The notes below the pieces were generated by a model. That model had not been told where the DNA came from and made no database searches. It saw only the letters and a program-made list of their open reading frames with translations. Shown piece after piece: positions 11,047 through 22,291 of a stretch of 64,000 bases of DNA. Within the stretch, counting starts at the first letter, position 1, and every line of letters begins with the position of its first letter. The translations under genes were made by a program, and so were the position numbers. The stretch is from Hysterangium stoloniferum (taxonomy: Eukaryota; Basidiomycota; Agaricomycetes; Hysterangiales; Hysterangiaceae), in the NCBI GenBank assembly GCA_015178975.1, contig WHVD01000108.1, positions 224,500 through 288,499 of the forward strand, written 5' to 3'.

Positions 11047-11700
11047 CAGGCGAGTGTTCAATCGACAAGATCCATGATCTTAAAACCAAGGGCCTTCATA
11101 CCGTGTGAGTCACTGTGTTGGGTGAATTATCTAAACCAATCCTCTTCCATTGAAAACTTCACAATACAGCTACATAGGTTGAGCAAAGATGAGAGCGCAT
11201 ACAGTTACTTTTCACCACCACCACGAGCTCTGCATGTTCCACACGTTGATGCCATACATGCATTGAACACACTTTTGGGCACCACCCGTGGCTAGACTGA
11301 CATCATAGTTATAAATTACAATCATTTTAAATAGAACATGGACTTAGGAGTCATATGAAGCGACATAATTTGACACAATTTCAAGCAGCCATGGTCAATT
11401 GTAATAATTGCTGCGAGATTTTCCAGACTGGTGTAGAATATATATTCCGAGGACTACTCGCTGAAATCACATCGCATATATACTAGGATGTATCAAAGAA
11501 GGTGGTCCGCCTCGCTATTCTCCTGCCATTTGTTTGGGAGAACAGGAAGCTGGGCCAACCCAGTGGACAACTCCATGATCAAGACACCGACACTTCTTCA
11601 CATGTTGTGATCTTTCACCTTGGATAAGAGAAACATAGCTCGTGGTCATTTCAGGTGGAATAACATATCAACTAAGAGCTGAAGACCACCCACGGCCCGC
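11047..11700 (-). pseudogene. R2 relic
   Basis: A further copy of the R2 region, matching 7480-8161 at many positions. It includes the GCACCACCCGTGGNTAGACTGA segment (about 11279) and the SLENLAAI-like block near 11420 on the minus strand. Frameshifts and a deletion near 11475-11495 remove coding capacity. Confidence 0.45.
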
Positions 11701-12039
11701 CGCATGGAGCAGGCAATCCACGAGAAATCTCATTTACTGTGTTTCAATGTTTCACTTGCTAGCGTGACACTACACACCACGAATTTATTTTATTTACTAT
11801 CCCGACATTTCCTTTACTCCTTGCATTTATACTGACTGGGGTACATTCCGCCAATTGTCATGTTCAACTGATTTTATGTTGAGTAGTAGCGAAACAGGTA
11901 CTTGATTAACACCAATATTAAAGAGGGCATTGACAAGATCCGTGGGCCTCTTGCACGTTAATTGTCGTCACCCGTTCCTTCCTGTGCGTAGTCGCCACAC
12001 CTTTCACTGGTGTATTAGTAGTGTCGACGATTCGAACTA
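11701..12039. other. Stretch without a recognised gene
   Basis: No convincing coding frame. A short piece at 11965-12030 (GTTCCTTCCT...GTGTATT) resembles the end of R1 exon 5, again as scrambled repeat debris. Confidence 0.3.
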
Positions 12040-12370
12040 CATCTCTGTTTTCTGGAATGTAAAGCATGGAAGAAAACTATGAGGCTTCTAGGGCCGTGTC
12101 ATCAAACACAATGTTGGTGAGTTGGTGCCGGAATGCTGCTAGCCAAGGAGACACCGCCAGATGTGAATTTCGACATTGGCAAGGACACAGTGCTTCATAA
12201 TTCTTAATCTACCTTGCCATCGTCGAATTGAATGGCCACAGAAATTGATGAAAAGTGTGAGGTTGGGGCGAACGGTTCACTCCACAGGATAGACAATAAT
12301 ATGACTAGTTGTACTTAATTATGACTGATTATGAATTATAGGCACAATTTTTTCATGAAAACTGCATTTG
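12040..12370. repeat. Direct repeat, copy 1 (partner 14505-14820)
   Basis: About 320 bp beginning near CTACATCTCTG and running past GACAATAATA to TGATTATGAATTA. It recurs at 14515-14820 with roughly 85-90% identity by eye and small indels. No coding frame is conserved. It is part of the scrambled R1 neighbourhood. Confidence 0.6.
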
Positions 12371-12399
12371 ACTTCTCTCAAATTATCAAACTTGGTTTC

Positions 12400-12845
12400 T
12401 TCTTATTGAAAGTCTTGAGATAGAATTCAACATGAACCCCATAAATATGCTAGCTGTAACAGGCGATACACAGTGTTTCATTCCTGCCTTCGCACACAAG
12501 GTTCCCTCACCTTCCTTGAACCTTATAGGCTCCAGTGCAATGAGGTTACCTTGCTACTTTCTTGTTCCACTGAAGGCTCACATAGTATCTAATAAAAGTT
12601 TAGTCCATTGTCACTTTATAGTATAGTATTTCTTGAGCGTCAGAGTTGAAAGCAAAACCGCTTTTCTGATATCGAGAAGTGACATTGCCATGTATAATAT
12701 CAATGCAGTCCAGAGCGATGCCCACCGGTTGCTACCTTCAAGTTGGCGCTGCCGGCCTCAGGCATTGTCCGGACAGATTGCACACTTCCTGTTTAATTTT
12801 ATAGACTTTTACCAAGGAGGAACACAGGATAAGTGATGGCCTAGT
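12400..12845 (-). repeat. Inverted fragment of the R1 5' flank
   Basis: Reverse-orientation copy of the R1 promoter region (compare 4040-4420 and 15440-15830). Landmarks are the CACCTTCCTTGAACC-type segment at about 12508 and the reverse complement of the TCACTTNTCGA...CAGAAAAGC block at 12655-12690. The 64-codon frame across it is the antisense frame seen at the other copies, not a new gene. Confidence 0.6.
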
Positions 12846-13400
12846 CGTGCTAATGGTAAGCAACCTGATTTCTTTATTCACCCTTGCCACATCCTTGATT
12901 GTGACGAATCCATCCAGGTGTGTATTAACAGATTCTAACTACAATCTTGTGTCAGGAAACACTTACTTACAGCTAGTCTTATATGGGGGAATTAGTGGTG
13001 ATAACTCGACCTATTGACTTTTCTGGGATTTGGGTTAGTGAGGGATCATGAGCATTAGGGCTCGGGTCACTGCGGTTGGGAATTCACCCCGTATTTTGGG
13101 TTATATAAGGTCTATTTATATTTGTTTAGTCCTTATCCGTTTACAATGAGTACTGTCACCTCACTCAGACAAACGGAAAGTTATCTGGTCTAGGAACAGC
13201 ACCATGAAAACTTAACAAGACCTTCATCGTCAATCATGGATCCTTCATTGATTAAGGCACGGACTGCATCCCAATGTATAAGGAGAGACCCAGAATGGTG
13301 ATGACTTTGAAGCTGTACACTGTGGTGTGGGTCTGGGGGTGAGAGATCCAGATATGAGCGGCAGAGTAACCCTAATTATTTCTTCATTGCATAATGTAGT
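12846..13400. other. Stretch without a recognised gene
   Basis: No conserved frame. A TATATAAGG-like string lies at about 13104-13112 and could belong to an unidentified LTR or promoter remnant. Nothing else is supported. Confidence 0.25.
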
Positions 13401-13489
13401 AATTGCAGAATTCTTGAGTACCAGATGTCAGGGCCTTCCATCTTTTCCGATCTCTTTTCTGTCATTTGAAAGGTTACATTCTGGGATAT

Positions 13490-13980
13490 CATAAATGGAG
13501 TGGATGCTATCCAGAGTGACACTGAGTGGTTTGCTGCTTCAGTCAGTGTGAGCACGGCTGTGAGGCTGTGCCTTGGTGGAATTAACTCTCCAAGTGATGG
13601 CCGCATAAAAGTGAGGTACCCCCTTCTGGTGTATGTAAGTAGGACTGCTACCCACCAATGTCTACTTCCAATGAGACAGCTCTGGGGGGTGTCACAATTC
13701 GGCAATGGCTGGGAGCTGCTTTGAAGACATTGAGGAGCTGCCACCCTTAGTTTCCCCCAGTGTATTGAGCTCAGAGCAATGGGACCAGATCATTAAAACG
13801 GGGATGAGAGAGATATTCAGGGAGAAGCTCCGAGAATGATGGGTTTGTAATGAACCTGACCATGATCTATGTTATCGGCCCCCTGATGACGAGCAGCACA
13901 TACAACTTTCTGCAAGCCATATAGAGGTCTGGGTTGACGAGTAGGTAAGTAAAGTAAAATGTTATATTCATGTGATCTGT
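13490..13980 (+). pseudogene. R1 relic, 5' flank plus exon 1 and intron 1 donor
   Basis: Carries the end of the R1 5' flank (about 13545-13650) and a diverged exon 1 from about 13656. The LRE codon run ends in TGA where copy B has CGA. The intron 1 donor GTAAGTAAAG is at about 13945. The copy is cut inside intron 1 by the LTR starting at 13981; the expected TGACATGCGG...CAG continuation is not found downstream. Confidence 0.6.
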
Positions 13981-14512
13981 TGTTATGACCTGTTCCCAGA
14001 TGTTTCAATATCCAACTTCCGATCTCCGACTACGGAACATCATAGTTACTGTATCTTCCGCATTCTTCCCTCGTTCTGCATTTGGTAATTTGTCCATTGA
14101 CAAGTATTCACTCGTTTGTCAATCATGTTCCCGTTTCAGAATATTGTCTCCCCGATATGTCTTATTGTATTCCCGTTTTAAGAAGACTTCCATTTCCGTC
14201 TTATTATGGTCTCAGTTTGTAGTACAATAACGAGAAGACTTATATTAGTTTCCACGAATTTGTACTTTAACTTAGATCTGATATTGACTTAGTTTCTTAT
14301 TCCCTCTCCCATCTTTCTGTATGCTCGATATTCGGAACTCTTCAGAACTCTGAATATCCATATCTTCCATCGTAAATCTCACCTTTGAAATTAAGGATTT
14401 TGAGCATTTGCATAGAGGTGCAGCACATAAGCTGAAGCCAACATCCTGACCCTATCGGATAGTTCCCGACTTCCCAGTGACTTCCCAATAGTTCTGGAAT
14501 AAGTTCCCGACA
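13981..14512 (+). mobile_element. LTR-2 family LTR, 3'-truncated
   Basis: Starts TGTTATGACCTGTTCCCAG inside R1 intron 1. It is the reverse-orientation homologue of the solo LTR at 24721-25262, sharing GATCTCCGACTA, the TCGATATTCGGAACTC-type block and the AAGCTGAAGCC motif. It ends near TTCCCGACA without the CAGTACTTAACA tail of the complete LTR, so its 3' end was lost, probably by recombination with the repeat that starts at 14515. Confidence 0.75.
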
Positions 14513-14820
14513 TGAATTACATCTCTGCTTTCTGGAATATAATGCCTGGAAGATAACTATGGGGCGTCCAGACCGTTTCATCAAACACAATGTTGGTGAG
14601 GTTGGTCACCGGAGGGGTGCTAGCCAAGGAGACACCCCCAGATGTCAATTTCAACATTGGCAAGGACTCAACTGTCCTTCACAATCCTTAATCTACCTTG
14701 CCATCATCGGATCAAATGGCGACAGCAATTGATGAAAAGTGTGAGCTTGGTGCAAACAGTCCACTCAGCAGGATAGACAATAATAAGACTAGTTGTACTC
14801 AAGTATAACTCATTATGAAT
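14513..14820. repeat. Direct repeat, copy 2 (partner 12040-12370)
   Basis: Second copy of the non-coding repeat described at 12040. It is truncated on the left by the LTR and on the right by an inverted R1 piece. Confidence 0.6.
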
Positions 14821-15110
14821 TATTTGTTCGTACGAACTCCGATGGACTTACTGATGGATTGGTGCGAGCATGGGGATGGTATCGAGGCTGCGCAATATGG
14901 TAGACGCAGATTCTTACTCGGTTGGCAGAATGCAAGAGTGGATAATTTGGACTCGCTTCCATCAGAATCAGACTTTTACGACAGTTCCATAGGTGGAGGT
15001 AAGACGGTGCTATCAGGTAAAACAATGTGAACGTAATGAACCCAATGAGCGAACCACATTGAGCTGGTAGATGTGTTGCATTAAGGGTCTACGTGTGCTC
15101 AATACTTGGG
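14821..15110 (-). pseudogene. Inverted R1 fragment (exon 4 end to exon 5)
   Basis: Read on the minus strand, this contains the intron 4 region and the LILMEAS...RICVYHIAQPRYHPHA blocks found in the plus-strand exon 4/5 copies near 10700-10860, in opposite orientation. It shows that R1 fragments have been inverted as well as duplicated. Confidence 0.5.
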
Positions 15111-15242
15111 AGGCTATCTATGATTCCCTGAGCAAAGAATCAATTCCATTTGGCCATCCTGGTAATAATACAGCTTGCTGTATGTACGTTGACATGATAC
15201 GTGGTTATATGTACAATTTGTCAATCCAAATTCTGATGAACA

Positions 15243-15905
15243 CGCAAAAATCAAAATATTTCCAAGCCAGACCCCTATGTACCTCAATGAAATCTACAAT
15301 GAGAACTTTGGTCTTATGTCACTCTTTGTCTTGCTCAGACGTTGCACAAAATTCAAACCGATTGATATGGCAAGGGTGAAGGAAGAAATCACGCTGCTTC
15401 CCATTAACCCGACTAGACTATCACTTGCCCTGGGTTTCTCCTCATTGAAATGTTGACAAAATTAGACAGGGAGCACACAATCCTGCCAGAAAAAGATTCA
15501 GGTTGACACTATGCCAACTTGAAAGCCACAGCACGTAAGCATAGCTCTGGGCAGCATTTGTATTATTTATGGCAATGTCACTTCTTGAGTATCAGAAAAG
15601 CCATTTCACTTTCAACTCTGATGCTCAATAATGCCCTAAATACTATATTATGGGGTGACAATTGTCAAAACTATTATTAGATGCTGTGTGAGCCTTCAGC
15701 AGGAGGCATAAGAAAGTAGCAAGGTAACCAAGTCCACTGGTTCCTATATAGTTCAAAGAAGGTGAGGGGATTTTGGTTACGAAGGCAGGGATGACATGCT
15801 GTGAATCCTGTGTAAGCAAAGCCACGAGGCAATAGAACACTCCAACTGACTGCACCATAAAAGCCCAGCACCCCCTTCTAGTGTAAGTACAACTGCTACG
15901 CACAA
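15243..15905 (+). promoter_or_regulatory. Conserved 5' flank / putative promoter of R1 copy C
   Basis: Homologous to 3850-4502 from AAAATCAAAATATTTCC onwards. The TATA-like CATAAAAG before the ATG is kept (about 15856-15863). The left edge of similarity at about 15243 may mark the end of the duplicated R1 unit. Confidence 0.4.
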
Positions 15906-17735
15906 ATGTCTGCTTTCAATGAGACAACTCTGGGGAATCACGATGAGGCAACAGTTCAGACCTACCTTGAAGGCGTTGAAGAGCTACCACCCTTAGTTTC
16001 CCCAGGTGTATTGAGTTCAGAGCAACAGGACCAGATCATAGAGACAGGGATGAGAGAGATATTCAAGGAGAAGCTTCGAGAACGATGGGGTTGTGACGAA
16101 CACGGCCATGATTTATGTTATCGGGCACCTGATGACGAGCAGCACATAGCACTATCTGCAAGCCATATTGAGGTCTGGGTTGGCGAGTGGGTAAGTAAAG
16201 TAAAAGGCTATTTCCATGCAATCGTTGTCACATGCGGCACATTTCAGTGTCAAGGAGAAGTGACCTGCCATGACCCACCCACTGTTGTTCAGATATCCAC
16301 CAACACGACACGCAACCTCAGCCCCTATCATAGTCATGGCGAGGACTGGGGAATGATCTCACAGAGTCTTGTGACATCTTCAAGTATTGAAATTGGCCCC
16401 GGGTATTTCTGTGGAGTCAGTTTGGAAAGGGTTGGGATGAAAACCCTCCAGAGTGCAAAGAAAGCTTTGCTGATGGCAAAGCTGACATTATATGGGCAAA
16501 TAATAAGCCCATTTTCTCACAACAACGGTGCCTTGAGCAAGATTCTCCACAAGCATCTCACCCTGCCAAGATTGGGAAGACTAGTTCAAGACACTGTTGA
16601 TTTAGTGAGGTAGGGATACCTCAGTGTTGATCATTGGATACATGAAATACTTATGTCTGAATCGTAGACCTACATACCCACCTCAAATTTGGGGCAGAGC
16701 GAGCAGGATTTTGAATGATTCCTATGTGTCTTCATTTCACATGCAGCAAAGTAGCAAAGGCTATACTTCCCAACTTATGCTATCTTTGTCTTCGGCCTTC
16801 TATTACTGCCCCGTGTCCACCAGCCAGCTAGAGACGCATCAACTGTTATTATGTCATCACTTTACAATGTTTTAGTCAAGTCACCGCTGCACACCAACTT
16901 GGATGAGGTTGCATCAACATTTATCATACAAATTGCCGGTTATCATGATTTCTCAAGCACTTTCGGCCTTTGGTATATCGTGGAAGCAATCTGCCGCCTT
17001 CATCAACTATCTCTAGAGGAGCTCACGGCGATCAGAGGTTACTTTGAATTCTGGTTACAAACGTGCGTCACGACCTCACATCATTTTATTTTTCCCACCA
17101 AAAGCATAACAGACAAAGTCACCGCTGAGTAATTCTCTCATCTATACAGCTTCTCGTGTGTTGCATCCACCAAGATGCATGGTGTCGATATTTTGGTGCA
17201 GCGGCATTGAGGGTTGTATTGGATGACATAAATGTGCATATAGCGTCATTGACACTTCATCTTGATTCGGAGACATCAAATTTACTGTATTGGAGTATTT
17301 TCTCTTTGGAAACTTTCTTCAATGACAGCACGCTTCTCACTGATTACATCAACGAGCTAAATGTGGTGTCTTCATTCATTGGGCCCATCGTATGGTACAT
17401 TCACAATATTTTACCAACCTGCCCCGTCTTACATCTGCCTATGAACCTTTCCTACCAGTCTGAATCTGATGCACACGAGTCCTAATTAAAGGCTCCTGGC
17501 ATCTGGTGAAAGAAGAATCCATTTGACTATGAAGCTGTTAGCTGGATCTTCTGAACCCGAACCTGCCTGTACCACAGCACACAGCCTCGATACCATCCCC
17601 ATGCTCATTTCCCTCCTCACACATTGTGACATAATCTGTGGCTTGGCCAATGGCGAATCCATTGGTTACTGGCTTAGGTGTTTAGATTTCACCGCGCGTT
17701 CTTTCCTTTGCATTGTCACCACACCTGCCATGTGT
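15906..17735 (+). pseudogene. R1 family gene, copy C (frameshifted)
   Basis: Exon 1 (15906-16190), the 57-nt intron 1 with GTAAGT donor (16191-16247) and exon 2 (16248-16609) are intact and very similar to copy B. Intron 2 is 16610-16667. In exon 3 one base is missing in the GCCCCGTGTCC run (about 16810), shifting the frame. Exon 4 carries a deletion of about 9 bases near 17130, bringing in a TGA. Exon 5 is readable (KLLAGSSEPEPACTTAHSLD) and stops being homologous near 17735, where the MULE relic begins. No hAT insertion is present, which confirms the empty site in exon 3. Confidence 0.75.
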
Positions 17736-17739
17736 ATTT

Positions 17740-18886
17740 GATAATGATTGGAAGTGGTGCCATTAGCTGCTGAGAAGAGAACTGTAACCCAACAATAAAG
17801 ATGTCGAGAATATAAAGATGATACTATAAGTAAATCACTCATTCTCCAATAACCATGTGCAGCATCAGAGACAAATCCATGGACAGCATCATACTGAACA
17901 ACATCTAGCATTATTTGTAGCTCCATCCAAGAAGTTTGAAGTACAAGGATTGTAGTTGGTCCAACCTCACTATAGCATAGAAAATCAGAATGACGAGATC
18001 CAAACTCAGCTAGCTGTTCTAATCCTGATTCTGCAGTCCCTCCAATAATATTATTTCCTTTGTGAACAATTTTCTTCTCATACTGAACACGATCAACATT
18101 TAATAGAACTGGGGATATCTCTGTCACAGATGTACCTGGACCAGAAAATCCAGGAATGCCAACAGCTAATTGTAGTGAGCCCATTTTTGGATGTTGCTGA
18201 AATATTTTGTGGAGCTGAGATCTTTCATTGGCAAGAAGATGGAGTCTATGAGTAGGTCATTGGTGAAGGTGTGTCCCACCATTGTGATACATAATCCCAT
18301 TCTTATAATGAATAATTGTGGACAATACATTGCATATCACATGTTGTAAATTCCATCCACAGTCACAACTGCGGTTTAATTGTTTTTGAATACCAGTATC
18401 TCTAGTCTGAGGCCGAATGATAATATCACAGTCAGGATTTTTGCAATGTATGATACCCAAACATTTACATTTTGTATGCTTTCCATGATCTAAAGTTGGA
18501 GAATTTATATCATGGTGTTTATCCCCACCTAGCACTACAGTTGCCTAGTGAACAGATAACTTGTTGAGGGCTTCATATTCAGAATGTGTAAACTGATGTG
18601 ACCATTCACCATCAGGCCATCCATCCCAGTCTTGAACTTTTTTATTCTCCATTGGTCTGATAGATGATTGTGGAGCCTTGAGATGGTTTTTAGACATGAA
18701 GTTGGGAGATGGTGATAATTGCTCTAATTTTGGTAAAGGAACTGAGGGAGTAGCAATGGTAATGCTAGGCTTTGATGGCTTGGAAGTAACATCATCAGAA
18801 ATAGTGTGAGGTGGGGCTTGGGAATTGAATATAGATGGAGTGATGTGATTTGGATTTAAAAAATAACCAAAAGGATTTCCTATCAA
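17740..18886 (-). pseudogene. MULE-type transposase relic with GCM-like zinc finger
   Basis: One minus-strand frame runs from the Met at 18886 to about 17740, interrupted only by TAG at 18545 and TGA at 18257; both fit single C-to-T changes (CAG, CGA). The N-terminus is Ser/Pro-rich, followed by QDWDGWPDGEW. A Cys/His cluster (KCKCLGIIHCKNPDC, RPQT, RSCDCGWNLQHVIC) resembles the WRKY/GCM1-type DNA-binding finger of fungal Mutator-like transposases. Then come a linker and the start of the DDE core, SDAAHGYWRMSDLLIVSSLY, whose Asp would be the first catalytic residue. The rest of the catalytic domain is missing, cut at the border with R1 copy C. The MULE assignment rests on motif pattern, not a search. 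Confidence 0.6.
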
Positions 18887-21166
18887 TAATGAATTAATTA
18901 TTCTGTATTAAATAATTGAGTATAAATTTTACCTTCCAGGTCTGTAATGTATTCAGGGGATTCTCTTAGATAGCTCAATATATGCTATAGTGTCACAGAG
19001 CTTCAACAATAAAATAAGCAAAGGTCCAGTAATTTAAATACTGATAGATTAATGAGCTGCACTATTAAGCTTAAACAACTCAAATCAATGCTTATTTTGA
19101 TTATTGAAAGGTTCAATACTTAAACAACTCAAATCAATGCTTATTTTGATTATTGAAAGGTTCAATAGAACTGTGTATGACTCTTTTAGCAATAAAAGAA
19201 CTATTCCTTGAGAATAGGGGATAGAAGCTGAGTATATGCGCAGTAACTTAGCAGAGACTTGATATAAGAGCTTCGGATTCTTGTATGCTTATTTGTAACT
19301 AACCTTGTTAAATAACTATTAATAGAGAAAATAATATGTATTGGATTATCTGAGTGCTTGTACTTGATTAATTCAATAAACTTAGGGCTGGGCCTTGAGT
19401 AATCTAGTATTGGCAGGGATTTCAGTAAGGATACTTATTAGGTTTATTATGTAATTAATAAGCCTAAGGGTAGCTGTGAGGCTGGGGGAACTTAGATGAT
19501 TAGCTAAGTCCAAGAGTTGCTGACAAAGATTCAAGATGCTGCAAGTGTAGGTGCTTGCAGTGAGTGTATCAGACTAAGGCTATTATTGTCCTTAGGATGA
19601 TGAGGTAAGCTTCTGTGCTGCACTGTAAAATATGTGAGAGATAAGATTGGTTTTATTGGAAACTTGGCCCTCCTTATATACATTTTGATACCTCAATGAT
19701 TAGCTAACTATTTAGTTTATGAGGTCATTAGTGAGATCATAATGACCTCATATTCTACTCATTATTTACCCTTTGTTTATCATGTGATTCCCTTCCCTGA
19801 GACAAGGGTTCTAACCTCTTGCTTGAACAGGAAGGTTCAAGGCCGCGGTCCCGGGACGGAAGCAAACGATGAGTCGGCGGAATCTAATAATGACTCGGGT
19901 AGTCACATTCGTGACTTGTGTGACTCGGGTAGTCACAATCGTGACTTGTAAAATATAAATAATTAGTTAAAAATTATAATAAATTAACTAAGATATAATA
20001 GCATAATATGAGTTCATATATGCTATTATTATGCGAAGTTAAAAGGAATAGAGCCTATATTTCACAAAAAAAATATAATAAAAATACAATAAATTCGAGA
20101 AAATATTAATAAATTCAAAGAAAATTAAGAGAAAATTATGAGATAAAGCTGATACCTCACAAGGTCATAACCAGGTAACATCCTAGGTGGATAAGGTCCA
20201 TGATGGTATAGTCCAGCAACTATATATATAATTTAGTAAAACATAGAAATGATTAAAGGAAACTTGGCATACCTTTTCCAGGGGTAGATATTGTTGGTTC
20301 ACAGTCTTTGATATTGACAATATCAGGCCTGGAATGAAATCCAAATAACTTGTGATAATAATGGAACAGAAACTATATAAATAGTATATAAGAATTAATT
20401 CAAAAGGTATTATAATAATATACTATTAGAGAAATAAGAGAGATAGTTCCCAGATAAGAGGAATGGCTGAATAAATTTCAAAAAGTCTAATAAGCAGTGT
20501 AAGTGATCCAGTAAGCCAAGACTTCCAAAGTATACATTCACAGAGATCCAAAGTGTCCACAGATGATGCTTCTTGACTGATATGATATTCCACCAGCAGA
20601 GAAGGAAAAGAGATGGCTATCTAAGAGAATGGATAGTATCTTTCCAAAGCAAGAGATTCCCAAAACTCTTACAGAAGTGTAGAATAACTGGAAAGAAACA
20701 ATGCTCTATAACACTGGATGAATAGAGAAGCTGATCAGAGTGTCACCAAAAGATATAGTGTGATTTGGCTGAGGTTGACTGTCGAGGCTCGAAAAAATTT
20801 CAAACTCTGACATTGAATCTCACTGTGGGGTGCCGCGCACTGCTGTGAGGGGTGCCGTGAAAAATGGACAATTGCCGCAAATATACATTTTGGCTTCAAA
20901 CTAAAACATAGCTATATTTTGAATGGTAATACTCAAAATATTATTTTAAATGATATATGCTCTTCAAAAAAGGACTATTTACAATTTTAAACATCCAAAC
21001 CCAGTCTGAAAGTAAATTAACAGGGCCCCAATGAACAGATTTATATATTATGAAGAACATACACAAAACTATGTCTATTTTATGCTAGGTAAATGTGTCT
21101 TTGAAGGCACTTTGAGGTGTTCGTGGCAGTCACGACACCTGCGCGGCACTTTCCCATGGCCCCTTT
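18887..21166 (-). promoter_or_regulatory. AT-rich 5' region of the MULE relic, with a promoter-like block
   Basis: No gene is seen in this 2.3-kb A+T-rich stretch. Notable parts: a 49-bp tandem duplication at 19071-19168; a minus-strand TATATAAGG at about 19673-19681; and, upstream of it on that strand, two 30-bp repeats (19892-19951) each holding the palindrome GTCAC-N4-GTGAC. The layout matches the promoter-like block at 56500-56900. The right border with R1 copy D is at about 21167, and no clear TIR was found. Confidence 0.4.
19071..19168. repeat. Tandem duplication, 49 bp x 2
   Basis: Two nearly identical 49-bp units beginning TTAAACAACTCAAATCAATG lie head to tail in the AT-rich MULE leader. 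Confidence 0.85.
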
Positions 21167-22291
21167 CTGTGTTATGCTTTTGGTGGGAAAGATGAAATGA
21201 TGTGAGGTCGCGACATACACGTGTAACCAGAATTCAAAGCAACCTCTGATTGCCGTAAGCTCCTCTACAGATAGTTGACGCACGTGGCAGATCCCTTCCA
21301 TGATACTCGCAAGGCCGAGAATGGGTGAGAGATCATGATAACCGGCAATTTGTATGATAAATGTTGATGTAACCTCATCCAAGTTGGTGTGCAGCGGTGA
21401 CTTAACTAAAACATTGTAAAGTGATGACGTAATCCCAGTTGATGCATTTCTACCTGGCCAATGGACACCGGGGCAGTAATAGAAGGCCAAAGACAAAGAT
21501 AGCATAAGTTGGGAAGTATAGCCTTTGCTACTCTGCTGCATAGACACATAGGAATCACTGAAAATCCTGGCTCGCTCTGCTCTGAATTTGAGGCGGGTAT
21601 GTAGGTCTACGATTTAGATATAAATATTTCGAGTGTATCCAATGATTGACACTGAGGTATCCCTACCTCACTAAATCAACACACTCTTGAATCAGTCTTC
21701 CCAATCTTGGCAGGGTGAGACGCTTGTGTAGAATCTTGCTCAAGGCACCATTGTCGAGTAAAACTGGACTTATTATTTGCCCGTATAATGTCAGCTTTGC
21801 CATCAGCAAAGCTTTCTTTGCACTCTGGAGGATTTTCATCCCAACCCTTTCCAAACCGACTCCACAGTAATACCCAGGGCCAATTTCAATACTTGAAGAT
21901 GTCACAAGACTCCGTGGGATCATTCCCCAGTCCTCGCCATGACTATGATACAGGCTGAGGTTGCATGTCGTATTGGTGGATATCTGAACAACAGTGGGTC
22001 ATGGCAGGTCACTTCTCCTTGACACTGAAATGTACCGCATGTGACACAGATCACATGGAAATAGCATTTTACTTTACTCACCCACTCGTCAACCCAGACC
22101 TCTATATGGCTTGCAGATAGTTGTATGTGCTGCTCGTCATCAAGGGGCCCGATAACATAAATAATGGCCAGGTTCATTACAACACCATCATTCTCGGAGC
22201 TTCTCCCTGAACATCTCTCTCATCCCCGTCTTAATGATCTGGTCCCGTTGCTCTGAACTCAATACACCTGGGGAAACCAAGGGTGGTAGCT
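21167..22291 (-). pseudogene. R1 family gene, copy D (truncated at both ends)
   Basis: Minus-strand copy covering most of exon 1, introns 1 and 2, exon 2 and most of exon 3. Exon 1 has CGA changed to TGA (after FREKLRE) and an extra T in the GCCCCTTGATGACGAG segment. Exon 2 lacks four bases in the CATGACCCACC run. Exon 3 is similar to copy A (HDLSPILGLASIMEGI) and breaks off after SITQKG, where the MULE leader starts. The 5' end is cut at about 22291 by the Tc1 element, so the start codon is absent. Confidence 0.75.

Noticed and set aside
12015..12040. tRNA-like B box (GATTCGAAC)
   Set aside because: No matching A box, acceptor stem or cloverleaf nearby.
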